64,000 nt of DNA from Vibrio parahaemolyticus (GTDB lineage Bacteria; Pseudomonadota; Gammaproteobacteria; Enterobacterales; Vibrionaceae): the NCBI RefSeq assembly GCF_900460535.1, contig NZ_UHIL01000001.1:992001-1056000 (forward strand), in the 5' to 3' direction. The translations under genes and the position numbers were made by a program. Numbering within the stretch: position 1 is the stretch's first letter; each line of letters opens with the position of its first letter. Of the stretch, positions 49,558 through 60,588 are shown one piece after another. The notes beneath the pieces were generated by a model, which ran no database searches, was not told the DNA's origin, and saw only the letters and a list, made by a program, of their open reading frames with translations.

Positions 49558-49828
49558 TATCGGAATGACCGAGATCGCGCTCTGGGTCGATGATGTCTCT
49601 TACGCGCTGTTTTAGTACTTTTGCCTCAGGAAAACCGCCGTCCTTCTTACGTTCCCAAATTTGCTGGCCATTGCAGAAAATCTCGAATCGACCACCTGTG
49701 TCTGGATGCAAACTGATGGTTTTGATTTCTTCGCTAAAAGTATGCAGCAACTCTTGTGATAGCCAAGTCGAACGCAACATCCAGTTGCATTGTCGGCAGT
49801 AATAAATATCAATGATTGCTTTATCCAT
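49550..49828 (-). CDS. SelT/SelW/SelH-family (Rdx) thioredoxin-like protein
   Basis: A 92-residue protein with the redox motif CRQC at residues 11-14 in IYYCRQCNW, then the conserved TGGRFEIFCNGQQIWERK and DGGFPEAKVLKQRVRD. In eukaryotic relatives the second or first cysteine position is selenocysteine; here both are Cys with normal TGC/TGT codons, so no recoding is needed. The substrate is unknown. It lies 21 bp after the TSUP gene on the same strand, likely an operon. Confidence 0.9.
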   Translation of the reverse strand: MDKAIIDIYYCRQCNWMLRSTWLSQELLHTFSEEIKTISLHPDTGGRFEIFCNGQQIWERKKDGGFPEAKVLKQRVRDIIDPERDLGHSDTK

Positions 49829-49849
49829 GAAAATTTCCTTTTAACTGGG

Positions 49850-50605
49850 TTAAACCAGCAATTTGATGCCCACGGCAAACGTGAGAATTTCGAACGCAAT
49901 TTTAATCACTCGGTTGCTATAGCGAGTTGCGGCCCACGCGCCTAAACTGCCCCCAAGAAAAGAGCTCAACAACAATACTGGTAACCAAGCCCAGTGAATC
50001 GGTGCTCCTGCTTGTACAACCGCGACGCCACCAATACCATTCCAAAACAGGCCGACACAAATCATGGTGTAGGCGACCGCTTGTTTGTAATCGAACCCAA
50101 ACCAACGCACAAGAAAGAGAGTGACAAGCAACCCAGACCCAGCGGTTAAAGACCCGTTGACGATGCCTATCAACATGATGCCAATACCACCAAGAATCCA
50201 ACCCAATTGATTGCGATGCTTAATGATTTCGGTTTGCCCCAGCTGCTTTTTCAAGCGGGAATAAATACCGAGTGCCAGAATCATACTGCCTAGCATCTTT
50301 TCCGCAATACCATCAGGGATATGAACGATGAGGTTTGCGCCAATCACAACGCCTATACTGCCAACAAAAATCAGATAAAGGGCGATGGGCAATTTAATGG
50401 TGCCGGCTTTGAGGTGAGTGCTTGCAGCTCCTAAGCCTAAAGCAACAGAAGCCACTTTATGAGTGCCTAGTGCAACGGAGAACGGTAAGCCAAGAAAAAT
50501 AAGTAGAGGAAACTGTAGCAAACCGGCGCCGCCACCAGAAAGAGATGCCAACGTATTTGCAACGAGCGAGCCGAAAAAGAGAGTGAAAGTGTCTAACCAA
50601 TCCAT
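49850..50605 (-). CDS. TSUP (TauE/SafE)-family membrane transporter
   Basis: A 251-residue inner-membrane protein with about eight hydrophobic helices and the family motif GGGAGLLQFPLLIFLGLP near residues 25-42 and AGSGLLVTLFLVRW in the second half. Members export sulfite, sulfoacetate or other small sulfur or organic anions; the substrate cannot be told from sequence. It is followed by the SelT/W/H-like gene, and is separated from toxS by the toxS terminator. Confidence 0.9.
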   Translation of the reverse strand: MDWLDTFTLFFGSLVANTLASLSGGGAGLLQFPLLIFLGLPFSVALGTHKVASVALGLGAASTHLKAGTIKLPIALYLIFVGSIGVVIGANLIVHIPDGIAEKMLGSMILALGIYSRLKKQLGQTEIIKHRNQLGWILGGIGIMLIGIVNGSLTAGSGLLVTLFLVRWFGFDYKQAVAYTMICVGLFWNGIGGVAVVQAGAPIHWAWLPVLLLSSFLGGSLGAWAATRYSNRVIKIAFEILTFAVGIKLLV

Positions 50606-50609
50606 GAGA

Positions 50610-50638
50610 AAAAATTAAGGGGGCATCTTGCCCCCTTA
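50610..50638 (-). terminator. Terminator of toxR-toxS
   Basis: AAGGGGGCA / TGCCCCCTT stem with a short loop; the minus-strand tail is AATTTTTTC. Confidence 0.92.
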
Positions 50639-50651
50639 TCACTAATTAAAT

Positions 50652-51167
50652 TCAGTTTCTAAACAGTACCGTAGAACCGTGATTTAGGCTAGTTAATAGC
50701 AGAGTCTTCTCATTAACCACGTCAATTCGGCGGCTTTGTTCTGCATCTAGCTTAAAGATTTGAGTAATTAAACGTAGTTGCGCTTCAGAAAAATCCTTGG
50801 ATTGAGAAGAGGAAATATCTTTGAACTCAGAAGGAGAAACAAGCAGATAGTTATCACTCACTTCCCAGCGACCTTTCTCTGAAATATTAATTGTCGATTC
50901 AGCCGTCGAGCCTTGTGCGAACAGTTTGATGTTTGCCACGCGAATGTAATCGCCATTCGGCAGGTACTTAACGTTCGACTCCACATTTACTCGACGTAAC
51001 GGGCCTACGGTATCGTCTGGCAAGTTATCAGTAATCACAGTCACCATGGTTGACTGCCATTCATTTGATGTAAGCACTTGCTCAACTTTAAGGTCACTGC
51101 CCCAGTACAACCAACCACTGAAAAGGATAGATACGGCCAAAACCGCAGATGCTACTTTAATCTTCAT
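50652..51167 (-). CDS. toxS: ToxR-stabilising periplasmic protein ToxS
   Basis: A 171-residue membrane-anchored periplasmic protein with an N-terminal signal-anchor (about residues 5-24). It binds the ToxR periplasmic domain, protects it from proteolysis and helps bile sensing. The family pattern includes WQSTMVTVITDNLPDDTVG and YLPNGDYIRVANIKL. It lies 11 bp after toxR in the same operon. Confidence 0.95.
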   Translation of the reverse strand: MKIKVASAVLAVSILFSGWLYWGSDLKVEQVLTSNEWQSTMVTVITDNLPDDTVGPLRRVNVESNVKYLPNGDYIRVANIKLFAQGSTAESTINISEKGRWEVSDNYLLVSPSEFKDISSSQSKDFSEAQLRLITQIFKLDAEQSRRIDVVNEKTLLLTSLNHGSTVLFRN

Positions 51168-51178
51168 GCTGGCCTCCT

Positions 51179-52057
51179 TTATTTGCAGATGTCTGTTGGA
51201 TCATTTTGACCTGCGAAAATACGCAATGTCACGTTCTCATACGAGTGGTTGCTGTCATGAATGTAGTTCAAAATCAGCTGGTTATTTTGTCCGCCAGTGG
51301 CAATTACTTCCACTGGTAACGAGTCTTCTGCATGGTGCTTAACGTAGCGTTCAATGCACTGCTCAATAGAAGGCAACCAGTTGTTGATTTGCGGGTGATT
51401 TACAGGTGTCATCACTGGTACGTTCTGATACTCACCAATCTGACGGAACTGAGATTCCGCAGGGTTTGTAAACAGCAGTACGCAAATCGGTAGTAATAGT
51501 GCCAAAAATAAAATAACGCGTGGAATCCAAGGATTCACAGCAGAAGCCACAGGTGCTTTTTCAGGTACTACTGGCGCTTCTGGTTCAACGATTGCGTCAG
51601 AAGGCGTCGCTAAAGGCGGCTCTACGATCGTTTCTACCTCATGAGCAGAGGCGTCATTGTTATCAGAAGCAGGTTCTTCAACTTCAATTGAGCTTGAGTC
51701 TGAAGAAAGCGGGCTTAGGCGTTCAACAGTACAAATGAGTTGATAGCCTCGTTTTGGAACGGTTTTAACAAACTCTGGAGATTTGGTTGAATCCTTCAAC
51801 ATCTTACGCAGAGTAGAAATCGCTTGAGTCAGGCTTGAGTCATCCACCTCAAAACCTTGCTCACGCCAAACAAACTCGTGAAGCTCGTTACGGGTTAAAA
51901 CTTCGTTTGGTCTCTCCGCCAACATCAGGAGTATACGGCTTTCGTTGCTTCCTAATCGTACAACTTCGTTGCCGCTTTGTTGGTCAGCGAGCGAATTACT
52001 ATTTGGATCAAAGGTAAACCTTTGAGCAAGTAGAAATTTGGTGCCGATGTTAGTCAT
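51179..52057 (-). CDS. toxR: Transmembrane transcription regulator ToxR
   Basis: A 292-residue inner-membrane activator. The N-terminal winged-helix domain (about 15-110) has RLGSNESRILLMLAERPNEV and FVKTVPKRGYQL. A variable Pro/Glu/Ala linker (about 118-178) comes before the transmembrane helix (about 182-200, RVILFLALLLPICVLLF). The periplasmic domain follows, with cysteines in IEQCIERY and at the end (DICK), which can form a disulfide. It controls outer-membrane porins such as OmpU and acid, bile and virulence responses in Vibrio. It diverges from htpG. Confidence 0.98.
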   Translation of the reverse strand: MTNIGTKFLLAQRFTFDPNSNSLADQQSGNEVVRLGSNESRILLMLAERPNEVLTRNELHEFVWREQGFEVDDSSLTQAISTLRKMLKDSTKSPEFVKTVPKRGYQLICTVERLSPLSSDSSSIEVEEPASDNNDASAHEVETIVEPPLATPSDAIVEPEAPVVPEKAPVASAVNPWIPRVILFLALLLPICVLLFTNPAESQFRQIGEYQNVPVMTPVNHPQINNWLPSIEQCIERYVKHHAEDSLPVEVIATGGQNNQLILNYIHDSNHSYENVTLRIFAGQNDPTDICK

Positions 52058-52209
52058 TTAGTTCTTCTTAGATGGATGATGTTGTAATTATGGTGATTTA
52101 TATCACAAAATTACGTTTGCGCATGGGAGATACGCGACGTTTTAGATGCTTTTAGGGGGGTAGGATAATTAAATTTTTCTAAAAAAACACCGTTTTTAGC
52201 AATATTGAC

Positions 52210-52237
52210 CTTGAATTTACATTTGTCAGCCACATGT
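52210..52237 (+). promoter_or_regulatory. Sigma-32-type heat-shock promoter of htpG
   Basis: CTTGAAT, 13 bases, CCACATGT: resembles the sigma-32 consensus CTTGAAA-N13-15-CCCATNT, about 90 bases before the htpG ATG, in the 270-bp toxR-htpG divergent gap. Confidence 0.6.
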
Positions 52238-52327
52238 TAAATGACATCTTAGTGTGGTGATTTCATGGGGCTAAATCACAAAGTCGTCCCAGAAAAAGCC
52301 TGTTAGTTTAGATGTTATGGAGCACAC

Positions 52328-54232
52328 ATGAGCGAAACCGTATCTCAAAATAAAGAAACTCGTGGTTTTCAATCAGAAGTAAAACAACTACTTCATTTAA
52401 TGATCCATTCTCTTTATTCCAATAAAGAGATCTTTTTGCGCGAGCTGATTTCTAACGCATCAGATGCATCAGACAAATTGCGTTTTCAGGCACTTTCGAA
52501 TCCAGATTTATATGAAGGTAACGCAGATCTTGGCGTTAAGCTGTCATTTGATGAAAGTGCAAATACCCTAACGATTTCTGATAACGGTATCGGTATGAGC
52601 CGTAATGACGTTATCGAACATTTAGGCACCATCGCAAAATCAGGCACCGCGGAATTCTTCTCAAAGCTTTCAGAAGAGCAAAGCAAAGACTCGCAATTGA
52701 TCGGCCAATTTGGTGTTGGCTTCTACTCTGCATTTATCGTTGCTGATGCGGTGACCGTGCGCACTCGTGCAGCAGGTTTGCCAGCAGAAGAAGCAGTGCA
52801 ATGGCATTCTGCTGGTGAAGGTGAGTACACCATTGAAAACATCACTAAAGAATCTCGTGGTACCGACATTATTCTTCACATGCGTGACGAAGGTAAAGAG
52901 TTCTTAAATGAATGGCGCTTGCGCGATGTCATCAGCAAGTACTCGGATCACATCGGCATTCCTGTTTCTATCCAAACTGTAGTGCGTGATGAAGACGGTA
53001 AAGAGACAGATGAGAAGAAGTGGGAGCAAATCAACAAAGCTCAAGCGTTGTGGACGCGTAATAAAGCAGATATCTCAGATGAAGAGTACCAAGAATTCTA
53101 CAAACACGTTTCACACGATTTCGCTGATCCATTGGTGTGGAGCCATAACCGCGTAGAAGGTAAAAACGACTACACTAGCCTACTTTACATCCCATCGAAA
53201 GCGCCATGGGATATGATGAATCGTGATCATAAGTCAGGTCTGAAACTGTACGTGCAACGTGTGTTCATTATGGATGATGCTGAACAGTTTATGCCGTCTT
53301 ACCTGCGTTTCGTACGTGGCTTGATTGATTCAAACGATCTGCCACTCAACGTTTCGCGCGAAATTCTACAAGACAACAAAGTGACTCAGTCGCTACGCAA
53401 TGCATGCACGAAACGTGTACTGACTATGCTTGAGCGCATGGCGAAGAATGATGAAGAAAAATACCAATCATTCTGGAAAGAGTTTGGTCTAGTGTTGAAA
53501 GAAGGCCCAGCGGAAGACTTTGCGAACAAAGAGAAAATTGCAGGTCTATTGCGTTTTGCTTCAACAGAAGTTGATTCAGCGGAACAAACCGTTGGTCTTG
53601 CGTCCTACGTTGAGCGCATGAAAGAAGGCCAAGATAAGATCTACTACTTAACTGCAGACAGCTACGCGGCGGCGAAGAACAGCCCTCACTTAGAGCAGTT
53701 TAAAGCGAAAGGCATCGAAGTCATTCTGATGTTCGACCGCATTGACGAGTGGTTGATGAACTACCTAACTGAGTTTGATGGTAAGCAGTTCCAATCGATT
53801 ACCAAAGCTGGCCTTGACTTGAGTAAGTTTGAAGACGAAGCCGATAAAGAAAAGCAAAAAGAAACCGAAGAAGAGTTCAAATCGGTTGTTGAGCGTACCA
53901 AGTCTTACCTGGGTGACCGCGTGAAAGACGTGCGTACGACCTTTAAACTTGCATCTACACCCGCAGTCGTTGTGACGGATGATTACGAGATGGGGACTCA
54001 GATGGCGAAGCTGCTTGCTGCCGCAGGTCAAGCTGTGCCAGAAGTAAAATACATCTTTGAAATCAACCCAGAGCACGAACTTGTTAAGCGCATGGCGGAT
54101 GAAGCGGATGAAGAAGCGTTTGGCCGCTGGGTCGAAGTGCTACTTGGTCAAGCCATGTTAGCAGAGCGCGGCTCGATGGAAGATCCAACGCAGTTCTTGG
54201 GTGCTATCAACCAGCTTTTGACTAAGGTTTAA
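52328..54232 (+). CDS. htpG: Hsp90-family chaperone HtpG
   Basis: A 634-residue cytosolic ATP-dependent chaperone. The GHKL ATPase domain shows [18 protein letters not shown] and [11 protein letters not shown]. The middle domain has [19 protein letters not shown] and [15 protein letters not shown], and the C-terminal dimer domain ends near NQLLTKV. The toxRS/htpG divergent arrangement is conserved in Vibrio, and heat-shock effects on toxR have been reported there. Confidence 0.98.
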   Translation: MSETVSQNKETRGFQSEVKQLLHLMIHSLYSNKEIFLRELISNASDASDKLRFQALSNPDLYEGNADLGVKLSFDESANTLTISDNGIGMSRNDVIEHLGTIAKSGTAEFFSKLSEEQSKDSQLIGQFGVGFYSAFIVADAVTVRTRAAGLPAEEAVQWHSAGEGEYTIENITKESRGTDIILHMRDEGKEFLNEWRLRDVISKYSDHIGIPVSIQTVVRDEDGKETDEKKWEQINKAQALWTRNKADISDEEYQEFYKHVSHDFADPLVWSHNRVEGKNDYTSLLYIPSKAPWDMMNRDHKSGLKLYVQRVFIMDDAEQFMPSYLRFVRGLIDSNDLPLNVSREILQDNKVTQSLRNACTKRVLTMLERMAKNDEEKYQSFWKEFGLVLKEGPAEDFANKEKIAGLLRFASTEVDSAEQTVGLASYVERMKEGQDKIYYLTADSYAAAKNSPHLEQFKAKGIEVILMFDRIDEWLMNYLTEFDGKQFQSITKAGLDLSKFEDEADKEKQKETEEEFKSVVERTKSYLGDRVKDVRTTFKLASTPAVVVTDDYEMGTQMAKLLAAAGQAVPEVKYIFEINPEHELVKRMADEADEEAFGRWVEVLLGQAMLAERGSMEDPTQFLGAINQLLTKV

Positions 54233-54248
54233 TAAGTCATCAATATCG

Positions 54249-54275
54249 AAAAGCTCGCATAATGCGAGCTTTTTG
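54249..54275 (+). terminator. Terminator of htpG
   Basis: AAAAGCTCGCA / TGCGAGCTTTT stem with a 3-base loop and T run. Confidence 0.93.
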
Positions 54276-55197
<922 letters not shown>

Positions 55198-55244
55198 TAG
55201 GTAATACCTATTATCAAAATTTTTAATAATTTTGTTATAGTGAA

Positions 55245-55267
55245 GCGGCCGTAAGGTCGCTTTTTTT
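55245..55267 (+). terminator. Terminator of adk
   Basis: GCGGCC / GGTCGC stem (one G-U pair) with loop GTAA and a run of seven T. Confidence 0.88.
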
Positions 55268-55302
55268 ATACATTTTATATGCTGGGAAAACAAAGGGACG
55301 CA

Positions 55303-56265
55303 ATGCAAACTAAAAATAAACAAGGTGTGTTACTGGTTAACCTAGGAACACCTGATGAACCTACCGCTCCAGCGGTTAAGCGCTTCTTAAGTCAGTTTCT
55401 TCATGATCATCGTGTAGTCGATATGACACGATGGCTTTGGTGTCCAATTTTACATGGTGTGATTCTTCCAATGCGCTCGCCAAAGGTCGCTAAGTTGTAT
55501 GAATCGGTATGGATGGAAGAGGGCTCACCTTTAATGGTGTATTCCAAACGCCAGGCAAAGAAACTTGCTCAGCATCTCGATATGCCTGTGGAACTCGGCA
55601 TGACTTATGGCAACCCAAGCCTTCAATCTGGTTTTGAAGCTCTTATCGCTCAAGGTGTGGAAGAGGTGATTGTGCTACCGTTGTACCCACAATACTCTGG
55701 TACAACCACAGCAGCCGTGTCTGATGGAATCACAAAAGCGTTTAAGCAACTGCCAGTGATGCCAGCATTCAGCTTTATTCGCGATTATCACGATCATCCA
55801 ATGTACATCGAAGCGCTTGCGCACTCGGTTCGACAATACTGGGAAGAGCATGGCAAAGGGGATTACTTACTGTGTTCATATCACGGTATTCCTAAACGTT
55901 ATGCAGACAATGGCGATATTTATCCTCAGCATTGTGAAGCGACCACTCGCTTGCTCGGTGAGGCGCTTGGTTTATCATCGGATCAGATTGGTATGTCTTA
56001 TCAGTCTCGTTTTGGCCGAGAAGAGTGGCTACAGCCTTACACTGATAAAACATTGGAAACCATCACCAGTAAAGGCGTTAAGAAAATTGATATCATGACT
56101 CCTGCATTTTCATCTGATTGTTTAGAAACTTTGGAAGAAATTGCGGGAGAGAACAAAGAGATCTTTATGGAAGCGGGTGGTGAGCAGTTCCACTATATTC
56201 CATGCCTTAATGACGATGATATGCATATCGATATGATGGCAGAACTAGTACGCAGCAAGCTGTAG
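55303..56265 (+). CDS. hemH: Ferrochelatase
   Basis: Inserts Fe(II) into protoporphyrin IX in the last step of heme synthesis. I chose the ATG at 55303 ([20 protein letters not shown]) because AAAGGGA lies at the right distance; the frame to 55279 adds eight unconserved residues. The 320-residue product has [31 protein letters not shown] and SYHGIPKRY with the catalytic His. It follows adk after a terminator. Confidence 0.97.
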   Translation: MQTKNKQGVLLVNLGTPDEPTAPAVKRFLSQFLHDHRVVDMTRWLWCPILHGVILPMRSPKVAKLYESVWMEEGSPLMVYSKRQAKKLAQHLDMPVELGMTYGNPSLQSGFEALIAQGVEEVIVLPLYPQYSGTTTAAVSDGITKAFKQLPVMPAFSFIRDYHDHPMYIEALAHSVRQYWEEHGKGDYLLCSYHGIPKRYADNGDIYPQHCEATTRLLGEALGLSSDQIGMSYQSRFGREEWLQPYTDKTLETITSKGVKKIDIMTPAFSSDCLETLEEIAGENKEIFMEAGGEQFHYIPCLNDDDMHIDMMAELVRSKL

Positions 56266-56296
56266 AGCTTTGGTATTCTGCACTGAATGAATACAG

Positions 56297-56323
56297 AAAA
56301 GGGTCGCGATTGCGACCCTTTTT
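56297..56323. terminator. Bidirectional terminator between hemH and the peptide transporter
   Basis: AAAAGGGTCGC / GCGACCCTTTTT stem with a short loop between convergent genes. Confidence 0.94.
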
Positions 56324-56341
56324 AGTAACTTTGAAACCATG

Positions 56342-57730
56342 TTAAGCAACTTGTGTTTGTTGCTCTTCAATTTGTTCTGCAGTGCTGTGAGTGTTTTCTG
56401 CACCGTGCATCCAACGAACAAGCGTGTTCGAGAATAACATTAGAATCACACCACTGATCAATGCGGTTACTGCGATGCCACTAAAGATAGCCATTGCACC
56501 AAGTTCACCCACATGAGAACCCACGTAACCAGCGACATAGTTCGCAATAGCGTTACAACCAAACCATGCACCCATCATCAACGATGCAAGACGTAGCGGA
56601 GCCAGTTTGGTTACAAGAGACAGACCAATAGGGGATAGACACAGTTCGCCCAAAGTATGGAAGAAGAACGCGCCAACTAGCCATAGCATGGATGTTTTCA
56701 CGTTAGTATCACCACCTTGTTCCATTACTGCACCAACCATGCATAGGAAGCCTAGTGCCAAGAAGAACATAGCTAAAGCAAATTTCGCTGGTGAGTTTGG
56801 TTCACGTTTACCTAGTTTCACCCATAGAACCGCAAGGACAGGCGCAAGCGTAATGATAAAGAATGGGTTTAGTGACTGGAACCAAGCTGCAGGTACTTCA
56901 AAACCGCCAATCATACGATCGGTGTACTGCTGAGTGTAAATGTTCATCAGACCGCCAGCTTGCTCGAAACCAGCCCAGAATACGATAGTAAACAGGCTCA
57001 TCACCAAGATAACTTTAATGCGATCTACTTCTTCTTTGGTAAGAGGCTGTTTTGTTTTGGCGTTCTTATTGTTTAGGTCGCGTTTCGCGGCTGGCTCACG
57101 GCCAATATCGCCAAGCCAAGACTGTGAAAGCGACATTTGCATGACAAGGCTGATTATCATACCCACGCCCGCTGCTACGAAACCTGCTTTCCAACCAAAT
57201 GAGTTCGTTACAGATCCAGAAACCACGCCGGCTAGTAAAGCACCAAGGTTGATACCCATGTAGAAGATAGTGAAAGCGCCATCACGACGGTTATCACCTT
57301 CATTGTAAAGGTCGCCAACCATGGTAGAGATATTTGGCTTGAATAGACCGTTACCACAAATAAGCAGAGCAAGACCTAAATAGAAAGTGTGAAGTGCTCC
57401 GAAGCCTAGTGCGTCAGCCGGAAGTGCCAGTGTGAACTGGCCGATAGCCATTAATGCACCACCAAGCAAAATTGAGCGGCGTTGGCCAAGGTAGTTATCG
57501 GCAAGGTAACCACCAATCAATGGGGTAATGTAAACAAGGCCGGTGTAAATGCCATAAAGGTCGAGCGCGTCTTTCGTTGACCAGCCCAAACCACCATTCA
57601 TTGTGGTATCAGTTAAGTAGAGTACTAGAATGGCACGCATTGCGTAGTAGGAAAAGCGTTCCCAGAGTTCTGTGCCGAACAATAAGAACAAGCCACGAGG
57701 GTGACCGAAATATTGATGTTGGTTTGACAT
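56342..57730 (-). CDS. POT-family proton-coupled oligopeptide transporter
   Basis: A 462-residue major-facilitator protein importing di- and tripeptides with protons. The POT signatures are the N-terminal ExxERFxYY motif (ELWERFSYYAMRAIL) and the PTR2 motif FYMGINLGALLAG near residue 150. About 12-14 hydrophobic segments are visible. It is closest in style to DtpA/DtpB of E. coli, but exact orthology is not decided. Confidence 0.93.
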   Translation of the reverse strand: MSNQHQYFGHPRGLFLLFGTELWERFSYYAMRAILVLYLTDTTMNGGLGWSTKDALDLYGIYTGLVYITPLIGGYLADNYLGQRRSILLGGALMAIGQFTLALPADALGFGALHTFYLGLALLICGNGLFKPNISTMVGDLYNEGDNRRDGAFTIFYMGINLGALLAGVVSGSVTNSFGWKAGFVAAGVGMIISLVMQMSLSQSWLGDIGREPAAKRDLNNKNAKTKQPLTKEEVDRIKVILVMSLFTIVFWAGFEQAGGLMNIYTQQYTDRMIGGFEVPAAWFQSLNPFFIITLAPVLAVLWVKLGKREPNSPAKFALAMFFLALGFLCMVGAVMEQGGDTNVKTSMLWLVGAFFFHTLGELCLSPIGLSLVTKLAPLRLASLMMGAWFGCNAIANYVAGYVGSHVGELGAMAIFSGIAVTALISGVILMLFSNTLVRWMHGAENTHSTAEQIEEQQTQVA

Positions 57731-58063
57731 AAGCTCTTCTAATAGTAGTTATTACATTTTTTAACGACACCTACGTATACATTGCAATTTAACTGCTTAC
57801 AAACAATAAAATTTTGCCTTACGACTAAATAACATTGTTAAGTCACTGTTTATTTTTGATTTTGTGGAGCTTTTGTTGGTGATTGGGGTGTGTTACAAAC
57901 TTAATTTTCATTTTTGCCTATGGACTTATTTTCTTAACCTTTTGAAAAAGTGTAAGTTATGCGAACAATGTATAATGTTCTTCTTATGGATAATTTGAAT
58001 ATTCATGACTCACCTTTAGCTTAATGCTAGGATGAAACAAAAATATAATTGGCTAGTAATAAA
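57731..58063. other. Divergent gap between the peptide transporter and rfaH
   Basis: 333 AT-rich bases with no gene. A -10-like TATAAT at 57971-57976 lies about 88 bases before rfaH and is a plausible rfaH promoter element. Nothing else was recognised. Confidence 0.4.
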
Positions 58064-58564
58064 ATGAAACGTTGGTATTTACTTTATTGTAAGCGTGGAG
58101 AACAAATAAGGGCTAAGCAGCATCTTGAAAATCAAGGTGTTGAGTGCTTCTACCCAACTGTAGAAGTCGAAAAAATCTTGCGCGGTAAGCGACAAAAGGT
58201 CGAAGAACCGTTGTTTCCTTGTTATGTATTTGCACGTTTTGATTATGAACAAGGCCCGAACTTTACGTCGGTTCGGTCGACGCGCGGTGTTGTCGACTTT
58301 GTTCGATTTGGTGCCCAACCAAAAGAAGTTCAAGGCGATCTTGTGTTTGAGTTGAAGCAGCTAGAGAAATGCTGCACAGAAAAAAACATATCCGAATGCA
58401 TGCCTAAACCAGGTGATCAGGTTCGTGTTAAGAGCGGACAATTTGCAGGTATTGATGCCATTTTCCAAGAACAAGACGGAGAGAAGCGTTCAATCATGTT
58501 GGTACAAATGATCTCGAAGCGAGTGCCAGTTAGCATTGATAACACCGATTTAGACTTAAAGTAG
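58064..58564 (+). CDS. rfaH: Transcription antiterminator RfaH
   Basis: A NusG paralogue recruited by ops elements to promote expression of long operons such as lipopolysaccharide and capsule. The ATG at 58064 (MKRWYLLYCKRGEQIRAKQH) gives 166 residues; an upstream TTG frame from 58049 was rejected. The N-terminal NGN domain (about 1-100) has the RfaH-like ECFYPTVEVEKILRGKR, and the C-terminal KOW-type domain (about 110-160) has PGDQVRVKSGQFAGIDAIF. Confidence 0.95.
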   Translation: MKRWYLLYCKRGEQIRAKQHLENQGVECFYPTVEVEKILRGKRQKVEEPLFPCYVFARFDYEQGPNFTSVRSTRGVVDFVRFGAQPKEVQGDLVFELKQLEKCCTEKNISECMPKPGDQVRVKSGQFAGIDAIFQEQDGEKRSIMLVQMISKRVPVSIDNTDLDLK

Positions 58565-58591
58565 TCGCTTAATACTCATAACAACCAACAC

Positions 58592-58622
58592 AAAAAAGAG
58601 GTGCGCACGCACCTCTTTTTTT
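58592..58622. terminator. Bidirectional terminator between rfaH and asnB
   Basis: AAAAAAGAGGTGCG / CGCACCTCTTTTTT perfect stem with a 2-base centre. Confidence 0.95.
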
Positions 58623-58681
58623 GATCTTAACGTCAACAAGTTAAATAACTGGGCTGGATTGCTGCTCCAGCCCAATTCTGC

Positions 58682-60346
58682 TTAGTAAGCGTCGTTGTGA
58701 ACGGTTTGCACTGCACGGCCTGAAGGGTCAACACAGTTCTTGAATGACTCATCCCACTCAATCGCTTTCGCTGATGAACACGCTACAGAAGGACCACCTG
58801 GTACACATTCTGCAGCTGATGGTAATGGGAACAACTCCTCAAAAATTTCGCGGTATACGTAACCTTCTTTAGTTGTTGGTGTGTTGTATGGGAAGCGGTA
58901 CTGAGCCGTTTCCATCTGTTGATCGGTTACTTTCTCTTCTGCTACGGCCTTCAATGTGTCAATCCAGCTGTAACCTACGCCATCAGAAAACTGCTCTTTT
59001 TGACGCCAAGCGATTGAGTCTGGTAAGTAATGCTCAAAACATTCGCGAAGAATGTGTTTTTCCATCTTACCGTTGCCACACATTTTGTCTGCAGGGTTTA
59101 AGCGCATTGCGACATCAATGAACTCTTTATCCAAGAATGGTACACGGCCTTCAACGCCCCATGCCGCCAACGATTTGTTCGCACGAGCACAGTCAAACAT
59201 GTTTAGAGCCAGCAGTTTACGAACCGTTTCTTCGTGGAACTCTTTTGCGTTTGGCGCTTTGTGGAAGTACAAGTAACCACCGAAGATTTCATCAGCGCCT
59301 TCACCAGAAAGCACCATTTTGATGCCCATTGCCTTGATTTTACGGCCCATAAGGAACATCGGCGTTGAGGCACGAATCGTTGTTACGTCATAAGTCTCGA
59401 TGTGGTAAATTACGTCACGAATAGCATCCAAACCTTCTTGAATGGTGTATGTCATTTCGTGGTGAACGGTACCAATTTTTTCTGCCACTTCACGTGCTGC
59501 TTTTAAGTCTGGAGCGCCTTCAAGACCAACCGCAAAAGAGTGAAGTTGAGGCCACCATGCTTCTGATTTTTCATCGTCTTCGATACGCATTGCTGCATAG
59601 CGTTTTGCTACCGCAGATGTGATGGATGAATCCAGACCACCAGATAATAGTACGCCGTATGGTACGTCAGTCATTAGTTGACGTTTCACCGCTGCTTCCA
59701 GTGCTTCTGTTAGTTCTTCTTTACTCGTGCTGTTACCTTGAACAGCGGCATATTCGTTCCAGTCACGGATGTAGTAACGCTGAGGTTCTGCATCTTTTGA
59801 GCTGTAGTGCGAACCTGGAGGGAATTCGCTGACTGTTTTACAAACGGGTACGAGTGCTTTCATTTCGGAAGCGACGTAGTAGTTACCGTGTTCATCGTAA
59901 CCTTGGTAAAGTGGAATGATACCGATATGGTCACGACCTACTAGGTACTCATCTTTTTCTTCATCGTACAGTACGAAAGCAAAAATGCCGTTTAGCTCTT
60001 CAAGAAGATCAGCTCCCATATCTTGATACAGCGCTAAAATAACTTCACAGTCAGAGTCTGTTTGGAATTCGTACTTGCCTTCGTAGCGAGCGCGAATCTC
60101 TTTGTGGTTGTAGATCTCACCGTTAACGGCAAGGATTAGTTTTTTATCAGGGCTGTATAGTGGTTGAGCACCGCTATTTAAACCAACGATAGCCAAGCGC
60201 TCGTGAGCTAGGATTGCTCTTTCTGAAGAGTAGATACCAGACCAGTCAGGGCCACGGTGACGAAGCTTTTTCGACATTTCTAACGCGATAGGACGCAGTG
60301 CCGCTGCATCACTTTTAATGTCTAAAATCCCAAATACTGAACACAT
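58682..60346 (-). CDS. asnB: Glutamine-hydrolysing asparagine synthetase B
   Basis: Makes asparagine from aspartate, glutamine and ATP. The 554-residue product starts MCSVFGILD, so Cys2 is free to be the glutaminase nucleophile. The N-terminal Ntn amidotransferase domain (1-~200) has RGPDWSGIY and VNGEIYNHKEIR. The C-terminal synthetase domain has the PP-loop LSGGLDSSITSAV and SGEGADEIFGGYLYFHKAP. The nagC-asnB neighbourhood also occurs in E. coli (nagBAC-D-asnB). Confidence 0.98.
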   Translation of the reverse strand: MCSVFGILDIKSDAAALRPIALEMSKKLRHRGPDWSGIYSSERAILAHERLAIVGLNSGAQPLYSPDKKLILAVNGEIYNHKEIRARYEGKYEFQTDSDCEVILALYQDMGADLLEELNGIFAFVLYDEEKDEYLVGRDHIGIIPLYQGYDEHGNYYVASEMKALVPVCKTVSEFPPGSHYSSKDAEPQRYYIRDWNEYAAVQGNSTSKEELTEALEAAVKRQLMTDVPYGVLLSGGLDSSITSAVAKRYAAMRIEDDEKSEAWWPQLHSFAVGLEGAPDLKAAREVAEKIGTVHHEMTYTIQEGLDAIRDVIYHIETYDVTTIRASTPMFLMGRKIKAMGIKMVLSGEGADEIFGGYLYFHKAPNAKEFHEETVRKLLALNMFDCARANKSLAAWGVEGRVPFLDKEFIDVAMRLNPADKMCGNGKMEKHILRECFEHYLPDSIAWRQKEQFSDGVGYSWIDTLKAVAEEKVTDQQMETAQYRFPYNTPTTKEGYVYREIFEELFPLPSAAECVPGGPSVACSSAKAIEWDESFKNCVDPSGRAVQTVHNDAY

Positions 60347-60523
60347 ACAACATCCTTTCTAAACTAAACAATTTCTAATCGGTATGGATTCAATTTGCCA
60401 TTCTGAGTAAAAAAAGCAACGTTTTGTGATTAAAAAAATGATAAAAAGCCTTGTTGATTAAATGATATTTAATTTATTTGTTGTTTTGATGAATGGAATT
60501 AAGGTTTGGTATGAAAATCAAAC

Positions 60524-60554
60524 AAAAAAGCCTCTCTATTGATAGAAAGGCTTT
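60524..60554 (-). terminator. Terminator of the Kef-type antiporter gene
   Basis: AAAAGCCT.TCTAT / ATAGA.AGGCTTTT stem (one mismatch) with a short loop; on the minus strand the tail is TTTTTTG. It lies about 35 bases beyond the stop. Confidence 0.85.
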
Positions 60555-60588
60555 TAATTGGTAGTAGCGTTGTTGCGTATTTTTAGGG

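Noticed and set aside
49550..49828. Selenocysteine recoding in the SelT/W/H-like gene
   Set aside because: The CxxC is encoded by ordinary cysteine codons and the frame has no internal TGA.
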